Shown here piece by piece: positions 54,241 to 63,237 of a DNA stretch of 64,000 nt. A program made the translations under genes and the position numbers. The notes beneath the pieces were generated by a model that ran no database searches, was not told the origin of the DNA, and saw only the letters and a program-made list of their open reading frames with translations. The DNA is from Bacilli bacterium (GTDB lineage Bacteria; Bacillota_I; Bacilli_A; RF39; UBA660). The stretch is taken from NCBI GenBank assembly GCA_030602345.1, contig JAUVZX010000003.1, positions 1-64,000 on the forward strand. Direction: 5' to 3'. Every line of letters starts with the position of its first letter. Position 1 is the stretch's first letter.

Positions 54241-54741
54241 ATAATCTTTTTTATTCAAATTATAATATGAATATCCATCTTCAGTCTTAATAAAATTCAT
54301 TTGTAATTTATCTCTTAAAATATGAATTGAAGCGGTATTGATTTCTTTACAATCACCATTAATAGTCTCTATTCTTAATTCATCAAAAGCATAATCTAAA
54401 ACTGCAAAAGCAGCTTCTGTAACATATCCTTTTCCTCCGAACGCATCATTTATGACATAACTTATTTTTGCTTCATTATTATCAATATCTACATATAACT
54501 CAAAACTTCCAATAACCTTATTACTTTCTTTTTCAACAATTGAATAAGAAGAACCAAGATTATTCGAAAATTTTGCTATTTTCTTATCAATTAATAATGC
54601 TATATCTTCTTTGTTATCATATAACCTCAAAAATTTCCCTACATTTTCAGCGCTAAATATTTCAAACCAATCATCTAAATCTTCTTTATTAAGTTCTCTA
54701 AGTATTAATCTTTTAGTTTCAATTACACTTTTTTTATTCAT
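54223..54741 (-). CDS. GNAT N-acetyltransferase (RimJ/RimL type)
   Basis: A 172-aa protein. It begins 'ETKRLILRELNKEDLDDWFEIF' as RimJ/RimL-type acetyltransferases do, and has the acetyl-CoA region 'DAFGGKGYVTEAAFAVLDYAF', which departs from the usual Q/R-x-x-G-x-G/A. The substrate is unknown (protein N-terminus or small molecule). GGTGATAAT precedes the ATG with TATACT 7 nt upstream. Confidence 0.88.
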   Translation of the reverse strand: MNKKSVIETKRLILRELNKEDLDDWFEIFSAENVGKFLRLYDNKEDIALLIDKKIAKFSNNLGSSYSIVEKESNKVIGSFELYVDIDNNEAKISYVINDAFGGKGYVTEAAFAVLDYAFDELRIETINGDCKEINTASIHILRDKLQMNFIKTEDGYSYYNLNKKDYKKKQL

Positions 54742-54828
54742 ATTATCACCTATATATAGTATACATTATAAATTTAAATTTTTAATTATTCTTTTTTAAT
54801 ATGATATAATTTATATAGTAGGTGATTT

Positions 54829-57800
54829 ATGAAAAAGAAAACTTTAGATGGAAATACAGCTTGTGCTAAAACAGCATATTTATTCACAGAAATAGCTGGA
54901 ATATACCCGATTACTCCTTCTAGCACGATGGCAGAACATGTTGATGAATTAAGTGCTTTAGGCTTTAAAAATGCATTTGGTAATACTGTAAAAGTATATG
55001 ATATGCAAAGTGAAGCTGGAGCGGCAGGATTTGTACATGGTGCCTTACAATCGGGGGTTTTAGCTTCTACTTATACAGCCAGTCAAGGATTATTATTAAT
55101 GATACCTAATATGTATAAAATAGCAGGAGAAATGCTTCCTTTTGTAATGCATGTTGCTGCTAGAAGTTTATCTACTCATGCTCTTAGTATTATGGGAGAT
55201 CATCAAGATATTTATTCTGCAAGACAAACGGGATTTGCTTTTTTAGCATCATCTAATCCAGAAGAAGCAGGGCATATGGCTGCTATTTCTCATTTGTCTA
55301 CAATCACATCTAGTATTCCATTTTTACATTTCTTTGATGGGTTTAGAACTAGTCATGAAATACAAAATGTTAATTTATTAGAATTAAAAGATATTGAAAA
55401 TTTAATTGATAAAGAGTCTCTCAATAAATTTAGAAAAAGATCTTTGTCACCACTTAATCCTGTTACAAGAGGTATGGCTCAAAATGATGATATATATTTT
55501 CAAGCAACAGAAGTGAGAAATCAAAATTATACAGATACAATTGATATTGTTGATAACTACATGAAAAAAATAAATAAAGTAGCTAATACTAATTATCAAT
55601 TATTTAATTACTATGGGCATGAAGAAGCAGAAAATATTATTGTTGCAATGGGGTCCGTTTGTGAAACAATTAAAGAAACAATTGATGATTTAAATAAAAA
55701 AGATTATAAAGTTGGACTAATTCAAGTTCATTTATATCGCCCTTTTTCAATTAGTCATTTACAAAAAGTAATTCCTAACACAGTTAAAAATATTGCTGTT
55801 TTAGATAGAACTAAAGAACACGGTAGTATTGGTGAACCTTTATATTTAGATGTTTTATCAGCTTTAAAAGATGATAATTATAAAATAATTGGAGGAAGAT
55901 ATGGATTATCTTCTAAAAATACTGCTCCAAAAGAAATAAAAGCAGTCTATGATAATCTTCTTGGAGAACAGAAAAATAATTTTACAATTGGTATCGAAGA
56001 TGATGTAACCAATCTAAGTTTAAAAACAGAAGACTATAAAGTTTTAAATCATGATCAATTTTTATTTTATGGTTATGGTAGTGATGGAATGATTTCATCA
56101 TCTAAATCAATTTTAAAAATTTTGGGAGATCGTTATCAAAAAAATATTCAAGGATATTTTCAGTATGATTCTAAAAAATCAGGTAGTATTACCGCATCAC
56201 ATATTAGAGTAAGTGATAATAATATTACTTCAACTTATTACGTCGATAGTCCTAAATTAATATTTATTACTAAGGATAGTTATTTAAATGCCTTTAATCC
56301 TTTAGAAAATATTGAAGAAAATGGAATAGTGGTAGTTAATACTAATTTATCTCTTAATGAATTTCTGAGTTTGTTAAACGATAAGATTAAATCAATTATT
56401 ATTAATAAAAAAATAAGACTATATATTATAGATGCTTCAAAGCTTGCTAAAGAATGTGGTATTAAAGATAAATTAAGTACTATATTTGCTTCTATTTTCT
56501 TTAAATTAACAGATTATATTAACTTTGAGGATGCTAAAAACTTACTTAAGGAAGAAGTTGAAATAGATTACTTTAAAAGAGATGACATTATTTTATCAAA
56601 TAAAAAAGTTATTGATGAAGCGGTTAATCATTTGAAGAAAATTAATTTAGAAAAAGAAATTGTAATCTTTGAAGATAAAGAAACAGACTTTTTAAATATT
56701 ATAAATACCCGAAAAGGGGATGAATTAAAAGTAAGTGATTTCTTAGATAAAAAAGATGGTACTTTTGTGGCAGGGACAACTAAAACTGAAAAAAGAAATA
56801 TTGCCGATGCTGTTCCGAGTTATGATTTTGAAAATTGTATTCAATGTAATTTGTGTTCATTCGTTTGTCCTCACGCAGTTATTAGGCCTTTCTTATTAGA
56901 TGAAAAAGAGTATAAGAATGCTCCATTAGAAGTACAAAAAAGATGTACTAGACCAATGAAACCTAATCTAAAAGAGTATTATTATACAATTGGTATATCA
57001 GCTTTAGACTGTACGGGATGTGGGTTATGTGTTAAGGTTTGTCCTGGAAAAGGTGGCAATAAGGCTTTAAACTTTAAGGATGTAGTTGATGAATATATTA
57101 AAAAAGAAGGAAGAGTAAGTGACTATTTATTCAATGAAGTTACTGATAAAAATGTTGAAATTAAAACTGTTAAATCAAGTCAGTTCTCTTCACCAAAATT
57201 TGAATTTTCAGGAGCATGTGCTGGTTGTGGTGAAACACCATATATCAAATTGTTAACTCAATTGTTTGGTAAAAATATGGTTATTGCTAATGCTACAGGA
57301 TGTTCTTCAATATATGGAGGAAGTATGCCTTCTACACCGTATACAGTTCCATGGGCTAGTTCATTATTTGAAGATAATGCTGAATATGGATATGGAATGC
57401 TCATGGGTTATAAAGTAAAACAAGAAAAAGTTAAAAATATTATTGAAAATAATATGGATAATTCTAATCACGAATTATTCAAGAAATGGTTAGAAAATTA
57501 TAATGATTATGAAATAACTAAAGAAGTTTATGATAATTTGGATGAAAATATTCCAGATGAATTAAAAGAACTAAAAGAAGATTTAATTAAAAAGACGGTG
57601 TGGACTATCGGTGGTGATGGATGGGCATATGATATTGGATTTGGTGGAATTGATCATGTCGTTTCGACTAATGAAGACATTAATATACTAGTTTTAGATA
57701 CTCAGGTTTATTCTAATACCGGTGGGCAAGTATCAAAATCTTCTCCAAAAGGAAGTATGTTAGCTTTTGCTAAAGATGGCAAAAAGGCAAGTAGTAAAGA

Positions 57801-58233
57801 TATGGCTAGAATGTTAATGGCCTATCCACATGTATATGTTGCCCAAGTAAATATTGGAGCTAATCCAATGCAATTATTGAAAACTTTAAAAGAAGCTGCA
57901 GCATATGATGGCCCTTCAGTAGTAATCGCGTATACTCCTTGTATTGCGCATGGAATAGATGGAGGATTAGAAAATAGTTTAGAGCATGAAAAAAATGCTA
58001 CTAAATGTGGATTCTTTCCAATTTTCAGATATAATCCTGTCGAAAAGAAGTTTTATTTAGATTCTAAAGAAGTCAATTTTGATTTATATATAGATTTCTT
58101 AAATACACAGAGACGATTTAAAATGCTAAAAGCGGTCAATGAAGAAAAAGCTAATCAATTATTTGAAGAGCAAAAAGAAACAGCGATTGAAAGATTTAAT
58201 TATTATAAAGAATTATCAGAAAGAAATCAGTAA
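54829..58233 (+). CDS. nifJ: Pyruvate:ferredoxin (flavodoxin) oxidoreductase
   Basis: A 1134-aa single-chain PFOR converting pyruvate and CoA to acetyl-CoA, CO2 and reduced ferredoxin. Domains in order: pyrimidine-binding ('GIYPITPSSTMAEHVDELSA' region), transketolase C-like, gamma domain (~410-600), two [4Fe-4S] sets ('CIQCNLCSFVCP' and 'CTGCGLCVKVCP', ~675-745), and the TPP domain with the proximal cluster Cys (CAGC) and 'GDGWAYDIGFGG'. It is oxygen-sensitive, indicating anaerobic metabolism; with PduL it forms a route to acetyl phosphate. -10 TATAAT at 54805-54810. Confidence 0.97.
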   Translation: MKKKTLDGNTACAKTAYLFTEIAGIYPITPSSTMAEHVDELSALGFKNAFGNTVKVYDMQSEAGAAGFVHGALQSGVLASTYTASQGLLLMIPNMYKIAGEMLPFVMHVAARSLSTHALSIMGDHQDIYSARQTGFAFLASSNPEEAGHMAAISHLSTITSSIPFLHFFDGFRTSHEIQNVNLLELKDIENLIDKESLNKFRKRSLSPLNPVTRGMAQNDDIYFQATEVRNQNYTDTIDIVDNYMKKINKVANTNYQLFNYYGHEEAENIIVAMGSVCETIKETIDDLNKKDYKVGLIQVHLYRPFSISHLQKVIPNTVKNIAVLDRTKEHGSIGEPLYLDVLSALKDDNYKIIGGRYGLSSKNTAPKEIKAVYDNLLGEQKNNFTIGIEDDVTNLSLKTEDYKVLNHDQFLFYGYGSDGMISSSKSILKILGDRYQKNIQGYFQYDSKKSGSITASHIRVSDNNITSTYYVDSPKLIFITKDSYLNAFNPLENIEENGIVVVNTNLSLNEFLSLLNDKIKSIIINKKIRLYIIDASKLAKECGIKDKLSTIFASIFFKLTDYINFEDAKNLLKEEVEIDYFKRDDIILSNKKVIDEAVNHLKKINLEKEIVIFEDKETDFLNIINTRKGDELKVSDFLDKKDGTFVAGTTKTEKRNIADAVPSYDFENCIQCNLCSFVCPHAVIRPFLLDEKEYKNAPLEVQKRCTRPMKPNLKEYYYTIGISALDCTGCGLCVKVCPGKGGNKALNFKDVVDEYIKKEGRVSDYLFNEVTDKNVEIKTVKSSQFSSPKFEFSGACAGCGETPYIKLLTQLFGKNMVIANATGCSSIYGGSMPSTPYTVPWASSLFEDNAEYGYGMLMGYKVKQEKVKNIIENNMDNSNHELFKKWLENYNDYEITKEVYDNLDENIPDELKELKEDLIKKTVWTIGGDGWAYDIGFGGIDHVVSTNEDINILVLDTQVYSNTGGQVSKSSPKGSMLAFAKDGKKASSKDMARMLMAYPHVYVAQVNIGANPMQLLKTLKEAAAYDGPSVVIAYTPCIAHGIDGGLENSLEHEKNATKCGFFPIFRYNPVEKKFYLDSKEVNFDLYIDFLNTQRRFKMLKAVNEEKANQLFEEQKETAIERFNYYKELSERNQ

Positions 58234-58245
58234 TGATTTCTTTTA
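58220..58245 (+). terminator. Terminator after PFOR
   Basis: AAAGAAATC/GATTTCTTT stem, 6-nt loop, short T run. Confidence 0.65.
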
Positions 58246-58298
58246 ATTTATAGTTTTTTTATTCATTTATAAATGCTATAATGAAAATAGGTGATAAT

Positions 58299-60074
58299 AT
58301 GTTTGGAAAAATAATCAGTATTGAAGGAAATATGGTGCATGTCGAAGTTACTCCAGAAGCATCAACAGTTAAGAATTTTATTAACTCTTATGTTGCTATT
58401 GAAGAACCTGGACATATAACTATTGGAGAAGTAACGGATATTATAAGAGGCGTTGCTTATGTTAATATTTTAGGAGAAATTCATTCTAGTAAATTTGTTT
58501 TTGGTGTAGTTAGAAAACCATCTTTCGCAGGAAAAACAAGATTAGTTCCGAAAGAATTAGTAAGTAAAATAATCAGTATTGATGATTTTGATGAAAGAAA
58601 AGATTTACATTTGGGAACAAGTACTGTCTATGAGGGAGTAAATGTTGGAGTAAATATAAATCAATTTTTCAGTAATCATTTTGCTATATTTGGTTCTACA
58701 GGAAGCGGTAAGTCTAGTAGCGTTGCTCGTATTTTTCAAAATCTTTTTGAAAAAGAAGGTGCTTCTGCTAAAAATGCAACCATCTTTATTTTTGATGCAT
58801 ATGGTGAATACCATTCAGCATTTAAAAATATAAATGAAAAAAATCCGGACATTCATTTTAAATCGTATACAACAGCACTTGAGTTTGCTGATTCAGAAAT
58901 ATTAAAAATACCTCTTTGGTTATTGTCTGTTGATGATATTGCTCTTCTTCTAGGAGCTGAAAAACATAGTCAAATACCAATAATCGAAAAAGCAATGAAA
59001 TTAGTAACTATCTTCGGTAGAGATGAAGATATGGTTATCAAACATAAAAATGATATAATTTCGCGAGCTATACTAGATATTTTATCTTCAGGAAGACCTC
59101 CTGCTCAAATAAGAGACCAAGTATTCTCAGTACTTTCATATTATAATACGAAAGAATTAAGTTTAGATTCACTCATTTTTCAACCCGGATACACAAGACC
59201 AGTTAAACAGTGTTTATTGATCGATGCTTCAGGTAAAATAAGAGATATGGAATTATTGACTAATTACTTTGAGAGTCATTTAACTGATGATTTAGAATTG
59301 CATTTGCCAGATGGATCATTTAAATATACTTTAAAAGACTTAAAAGATGCATTTGATTTTGCTTTAATATCAGAAGGTGCTTTGAAAAGTGAAAAAGTAT
59401 ATGATGAAGCAAATATTCTAAAAGTTAGAATGCATGGATTAGTTAATAGTGACTATAGTAAGTTTTTTGAAGTTGATGAATTCATGACTAAAGAAAGATT
59501 TATTTCAGATTTAATGATCGGATATGGTGGAAAGGCTCAAATAATCAATTTCAATATTAACTATATTGATGATCGTTTTGCTAAAACAATTGTCAAAATA
59601 TATTCAAAAATGATTTTTGATTACTCTAAATCTTTAGAAGATAGAGCTTCAGTGCCAATTCATATTGTTTTAGAAGAAGCACATAGATATGTTCAAAATG
59701 ATAACGATATTTTCTTATTAGGATATAATATTTTTGATCGTATCACTAAAGAAGGAAGAAAATATGGAGTGTTATTAGGGTTAATATCACAAAGACCATC
59801 AGAGTTATCAGAAACTTCAATTTCTCAATGTAATAATTTCTTAATATTTAAAATGTTACATCCAAAAGATGTTGATTATATTAGAGAAATGGTTCCTAAT
59901 ATTACTAATGAAGTAATGAATAAATTAAGAATTTTACAACCGGGAACATGTGTTGCTTTCGGTAATGCATTTAAAGTTCCAATTATTATATATTTCCAAA
60001 TGCCAGACCCTGCTCCAACAAGTAGCAGTGCTAATATAAGTGGTGCTTGGTTCGAAAAAAAAGTTATTGATTAA
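58299..60074 (+). CDS. HerA-like hexameric ATPase/translocase
   Basis: A 591-aa protein. N-terminal HAS-barrel (~1-90; 'MFGKIISIEGNMVHVEV'), then the DUF87/RecA-like core with Walker A 'GSTGSGKSSS' (~132-141), Walker B 'HIVLEEAHRYVQ' and 'GLISQRPSELSETSISQCNN' sensor/arginine region. HerA proteins form hexameric DNA translocases that usually work with a NurA nuclease or, in defence systems, with SIR2 or other effectors. No NurA, SIR2 or DUF4297 partner is adjacent; the gene is monocistronic. ATG 58299 follows GGTGATAAT; extended -10 at 58274-58282. Confidence 0.85.
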   Translation: MFGKIISIEGNMVHVEVTPEASTVKNFINSYVAIEEPGHITIGEVTDIIRGVAYVNILGEIHSSKFVFGVVRKPSFAGKTRLVPKELVSKIISIDDFDERKDLHLGTSTVYEGVNVGVNINQFFSNHFAIFGSTGSGKSSSVARIFQNLFEKEGASAKNATIFIFDAYGEYHSAFKNINEKNPDIHFKSYTTALEFADSEILKIPLWLLSVDDIALLLGAEKHSQIPIIEKAMKLVTIFGRDEDMVIKHKNDIISRAILDILSSGRPPAQIRDQVFSVLSYYNTKELSLDSLIFQPGYTRPVKQCLLIDASGKIRDMELLTNYFESHLTDDLELHLPDGSFKYTLKDLKDAFDFALISEGALKSEKVYDEANILKVRMHGLVNSDYSKFFEVDEFMTKERFISDLMIGYGGKAQIINFNINYIDDRFAKTIVKIYSKMIFDYSKSLEDRASVPIHIVLEEAHRYVQNDNDIFLLGYNIFDRITKEGRKYGVLLGLISQRPSELSETSISQCNNFLIFKMLHPKDVDYIREMVPNITNEVMNKLRILQPGTCVAFGNAFKVPIIIYFQMPDPAPTSSSANISGAWFEKKVID

Positions 60075-60086
60075 TAACTTTTTTTC
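60055..60086. terminator. Bidirectional terminator, herA-like/radical SAM
   Basis: AAAGTTATT/AATAACTTT stem with A and T runs on both sides, over the converging stop codons. Confidence 0.75.
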
Positions 60087-61009
60087 ATACCTTGATAAGA
60101 ATCTCTTCTTTTTAATTCTTTATCTATATCATTTAACACAACGAATTTTTTAACTAACCAATTTGGTTCAATTAAATCATCTAAATTAGGATCTCCCGTT
60201 ATTCTATGAATAACTATTTTTTCGTCTAATAGTTCTAGTTGATCACAGACAATATCAATATATTCATCTTTAGCTAAGACATGAAAAGGAGACTTAACAT
60301 ATAATTTAGCAAGCTCAGTATCTTTTAAAACATGTAACATATGTATTTTTATACCTTGGATATCTAATTTATTTAAATATTTAACTGTTTCTAACATCAT
60401 CTCTTTAGTCTCATAAGGAAGACCATTGATGATATGAACAATGACATTTATATTTCTTTTTCTTAATTCTTTAACCATATCCTCAAAACATTCTAGGTCA
60501 TGACCACGGTTAATAAGGGCGCTTGTTTTTGAATGAATTGTTTGAAGACCTAATTCTACATTTAAATATGTTCTTTTATTTAATTCGTCTAAATAATCTA
60601 AAACATCATCAGCAATACTATCCGGTCTAGTTCCAATGGCAAGACCAATTACACCTTCTATTTTTAATACTTCTTCATATTTTTCTTTTAATTCATCTAA
60701 AGGAGCATAAGTATTAGTGTTTGCTTGAAAATATGCTATATATTTACTATTTGGCCATTTATTTAATAACATGTTCTTAATATTATAAAATTGTTCAGTT
60801 AAAGATTGTCTGATATTTCCTGCAAACTCACCTGAACCACTTTCAGAACAAAAAATACAGCCCCCAAAACCTTTGGTACCATCTTTATTTGGACAAGTAA
60901 AACCACCGTTTAAACTTACCTTAAATACCTTACTATTAAACTTATTTTTAAAATAATAGTCCAAAGTATGATATCTCTTGTTTGTATCGCTATATATAAA
61001 TTTATTCAT
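60071..61009 (-). CDS. Radical SAM protein, YhcC/TIGR01212 family
   Basis: A 312-aa protein. The iron-sulfur motif is 'CPNKDGTKGFGGCIFC' (~39-54), a long-spaced C-x12-CxxC as in the YhcC family, followed by 'YFQANTNTYAPLDELK', 'ATG'-like SAM motifs ('GLAIGTRPDSI') and 'VELGLQTIHSKT'. The family is Elp3-related and of uncertain tRNA-linked function. The promoter TTGACT (61043-61038), spacer 16, TATACT (61021-61016) places the predicted start at about the ATG itself, and there is no SD. Confidence 0.88.
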   Translation of the reverse strand: MNKFIYSDTNKRYHTLDYYFKNKFNSKVFKVSLNGGFTCPNKDGTKGFGGCIFCSESGSGEFAGNIRQSLTEQFYNIKNMLLNKWPNSKYIAYFQANTNTYAPLDELKEKYEEVLKIEGVIGLAIGTRPDSIADDVLDYLDELNKRTYLNVELGLQTIHSKTSALINRGHDLECFEDMVKELRKRNINVIVHIINGLPYETKEMMLETVKYLNKLDIQGIKIHMLHVLKDTELAKLYVKSPFHVLAKDEYIDIVCDQLELLDEKIVIHRITGDPNLDDLIEPNWLVKKFVVLNDIDKELKRRDSYQGMKKSY

Positions 61010-61015
61010 AAAATA

Positions 61016-61043
61016 AGTATATAATATTTAAAAATATAGTCAA
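61016..61043 (-). promoter_or_regulatory. Promoter of radical SAM gene, predicted leaderless
   Basis: TTGACT and TATACT with a 16-nt spacer on the minus strand. Only 6 nt (TATTTT) separate the -10 from the ATG, so the transcript would start at or next to the start codon. Confidence 0.55.
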
Positions 61044-61089
61044 CTAAAATATAAATGTGCTATAATATAAAAGACGATAGGAGGGAAAA

Positions 61090-62541
61090 ATGAAATCGTT
61101 TTTCAATTTTAAAAATAATGTAAAAGAAAACAAATTTGTTAAATTTTTTGATAGACCACTTTGGCAAATTGTAGCATTATTTTTTGTTTTATTTATAGTA
61201 TTGAGTTGGGTTATGCCTGCAACTTCATATGATGGAGCTTTTAAAAGCTTAGGAATTAAACCAGTAGGTATGTTTGATTGGTTTAGAGCGCCATTGTTAG
61301 GGCTTGAACAGAATATTGCTCTAGTATTATTCATTCTATTTATTGGAGGATATTATGCAGTTTTAAACAAAACAGGAGCATATACTAAACTTGTTAACTT
61401 TATAGTAGAAGCTGCAAAAGATAGAAAGAAAGAATTTATTGTTTTAGTGGCAGTAATATTTGCTTTAATTTCTTCGTTAACTGCATTAAATTTGGTTATT
61501 TTCTTAGCAGTTCCATTTATAGTAGCAGTTTTATACAAACTTGGATTTAGTAAAATTTCTACAATGTTATCTACTATTGGAGCAATTATTGTTGGTAATT
61601 TTGGTTCTATGTTCGGATTCCAAATAAATACGGCAATTAATTATGTATTTCAATTAGAAAATACAGAATTATTTTATGCTAAAGCATTGGCATTAATTGG
61701 TGGTCTAGTTATATTAGCTTTTGCTTTATGGAAAGATGAAGCTAAAACAAAACATAAAACAATACCTTTATATAAAGAACATAAAGGAAAAGAAAGAGAT
61801 TTCTTACCTTTAGGTATATTATTTGATTTAGTATTGATTCTTGCTTTGGTTTCTAATTATTCATGGCATTTTGGTTTAAGCCAAACAACACAAATATCAT
61901 TCTTTGTTGATCTTCATGAAAATATCATGAAAATGGAAATATTTGGTTTCAAAATAATGGAAGCATTACTTGGTTCAGTTAATCCAATAGGATATTGGAA
62001 TTTTACAGAATTGGGTATTATTTTAGTTATAGCATCAGGATTATTAGCGTTTGTATATAATATTAAACTAAAAGAAATGGTTTACGAATTTATCGATGGT
62101 ATGAAACAAATGTTAATACCAGCATTCTATGTAGCAATTAGCTTTGTAGTATTCGGATTGTTTGATTCAGTTGATCATAAACTATATTTTACTATTTTAG
62201 AATTTATAACTACAAACTTTAAAGATTCATATTTAATGGTAGGAATTTTAGCTCCAATATTCGGAAGTTTATTCATGAATAATTTCTTCGAATATGCAGT
62301 ATCATTCTTGGCAATATATGCAAATCAAACTCCAAAAGGAGATATGGCTTTAGTAGGATTGTCATCGCAAATGATTCACTCAGCTTTAATGTTGGTGATT
62401 CCTACAAGTACAATGTTATTATTAGGTCTTTCTTATTTTAAAATATCATTTGTCGAATGGTTTAAAGGTGCTAAAGACTTTATTCTACAACTATTAGCAT
62501 TTGCATTTGGACTAATTGTTCTCTTGTGGCTAATCGTATAA
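61090..62541 (+). CDS. YfcC/DcuC-like membrane transporter
   Basis: A 483-aa protein with about 11-12 membrane segments. The N-terminal part 'LSWVMPATSYDGAF', 'GMFDWFRAPLLG' and 'GGYYAVLNKTGAYTKLV' matches the YfcC family of the ion transporter superfamily (DcuC/AbgT relatives), which take up dicarboxylates, amino acids or peptides. Several Asn in membrane regions ('MNNFFEYAVSF') fit a substrate site. The substrate is not predictable. Extended -10 TGC-TATAAT at about 61059-61067; SD AGGAGGG. Confidence 0.75.
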   Translation: MKSFFNFKNNVKENKFVKFFDRPLWQIVALFFVLFIVLSWVMPATSYDGAFKSLGIKPVGMFDWFRAPLLGLEQNIALVLFILFIGGYYAVLNKTGAYTKLVNFIVEAAKDRKKEFIVLVAVIFALISSLTALNLVIFLAVPFIVAVLYKLGFSKISTMLSTIGAIIVGNFGSMFGFQINTAINYVFQLENTELFYAKALALIGGLVILAFALWKDEAKTKHKTIPLYKEHKGKERDFLPLGILFDLVLILALVSNYSWHFGLSQTTQISFFVDLHENIMKMEIFGFKIMEALLGSVNPIGYWNFTELGIILVIASGLLAFVYNIKLKEMVYEFIDGMKQMLIPAFYVAISFVVFGLFDSVDHKLYFTILEFITTNFKDSYLMVGILAPIFGSLFMNNFFEYAVSFLAIYANQTPKGDMALVGLSSQMIHSALMLVIPTSTMLLLGLSYFKISFVEWFKGAKDFILQLLAFAFGLIVLLWLIV

Positions 62542-62563
62542 AACTGCTAAAAGCAGTTTTTTT
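62540..62563 (+). terminator. Terminator after transporter gene
   Basis: AAACTGCT/AGCAGTTT stem, AAA loop, seven T. Confidence 0.85.
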
Positions 62564-62589
62564 ATGCTATAATTTTAAGGGGAGTTATT

Positions 62590-63237
62590 ATGATATATAG
62601 TTTTGGAAACAAACAAATAAGCGTTGTATTAAAAAGAAAATTTATTAAAAAAATATATTTTAGATATAGAGAAAATAAACTTATTGTTTCTCTCCCATAC
62701 TATATATCTGATAAGCATATATTAAAGTTAATCAATAAAGAAAAAATAAAGATAGATGAACTAATAAAAAAAGGTGTCAACCAAGAAATAGATGAGTCTA
62801 AAATATGGTTAAAAGGGTCTCTTTATGATATAATTTTTGTAGATGATGCGTCATCTTTAAGTATAAAAGACAATAAAGTTTATATTAAAAACAAGCAAAA
62901 ATTAGAAAAGTATATACAAGAATTATCGATTAATCATATAAGTAATTTATACGAGATGATTAAGAAAGAGATTAATTTAGGATACAATTATAGACTTAAA
63001 TTAAGAAAAATGAAATCTAAATGGGGCGTATGTAATAATAAGAGTAAAACAATTACTCTGAACACAAGATTGATAGAGAAAGACGACGAAATAATTAAAT
63101 ATGTCATTATTCATGAATTATGTCATACAGTTGTTTTCAATCACTCGAAAGAATTTTGGAATGAAGTTTATAAATATTGCCCAAATTATAAAGAAATAAG
63201 AAAAAGAATGAGGAGGACGAATGAAGAAATTATTTAA
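62590..63237 (+). CDS. YgjP/DUF45-type metal-dependent hydrolase
   Basis: A 215-aa protein. The zinc motif HELCHTVVFNHSKEFW (~174-190) is HExxH plus a downstream His, as in DUF45/YgjP (WLM-like) enzymes; 'RKMKSKWGVCNNKSKTITLN' is the family's preceding strand. YgjP was reported as a UTP pyrophosphatase in E. coli; other members are assumed peptidases. It overlaps the M23-type gene by 17 nt. Confidence 0.88.
   Translation: MIYSFGNKQISVVLKRKFIKKIYFRYRENKLIVSLPYYISDKHILKLINKEKIKIDELIKKGVNQEIDESKIWLKGSLYDIIFVDDASSLSIKDNKVYIKNKQKLEKYIQELSINHISNLYEMIKKEINLGYNYRLKLRKMKSKWGVCNNKSKTITLNTRLIEKDDEIIKYVIIHELCHTVVFNHSKEFWNEVYKYCPNYKEIRKRMRRTNEEII

Noticed and set aside
58299-60074. HerA-like gene as part of a SIR2-HerA or DUF4297-HerA antiphage system
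   Set aside because: No effector gene is adjacent; the neighbours are PFOR and a convergent radical SAM gene.
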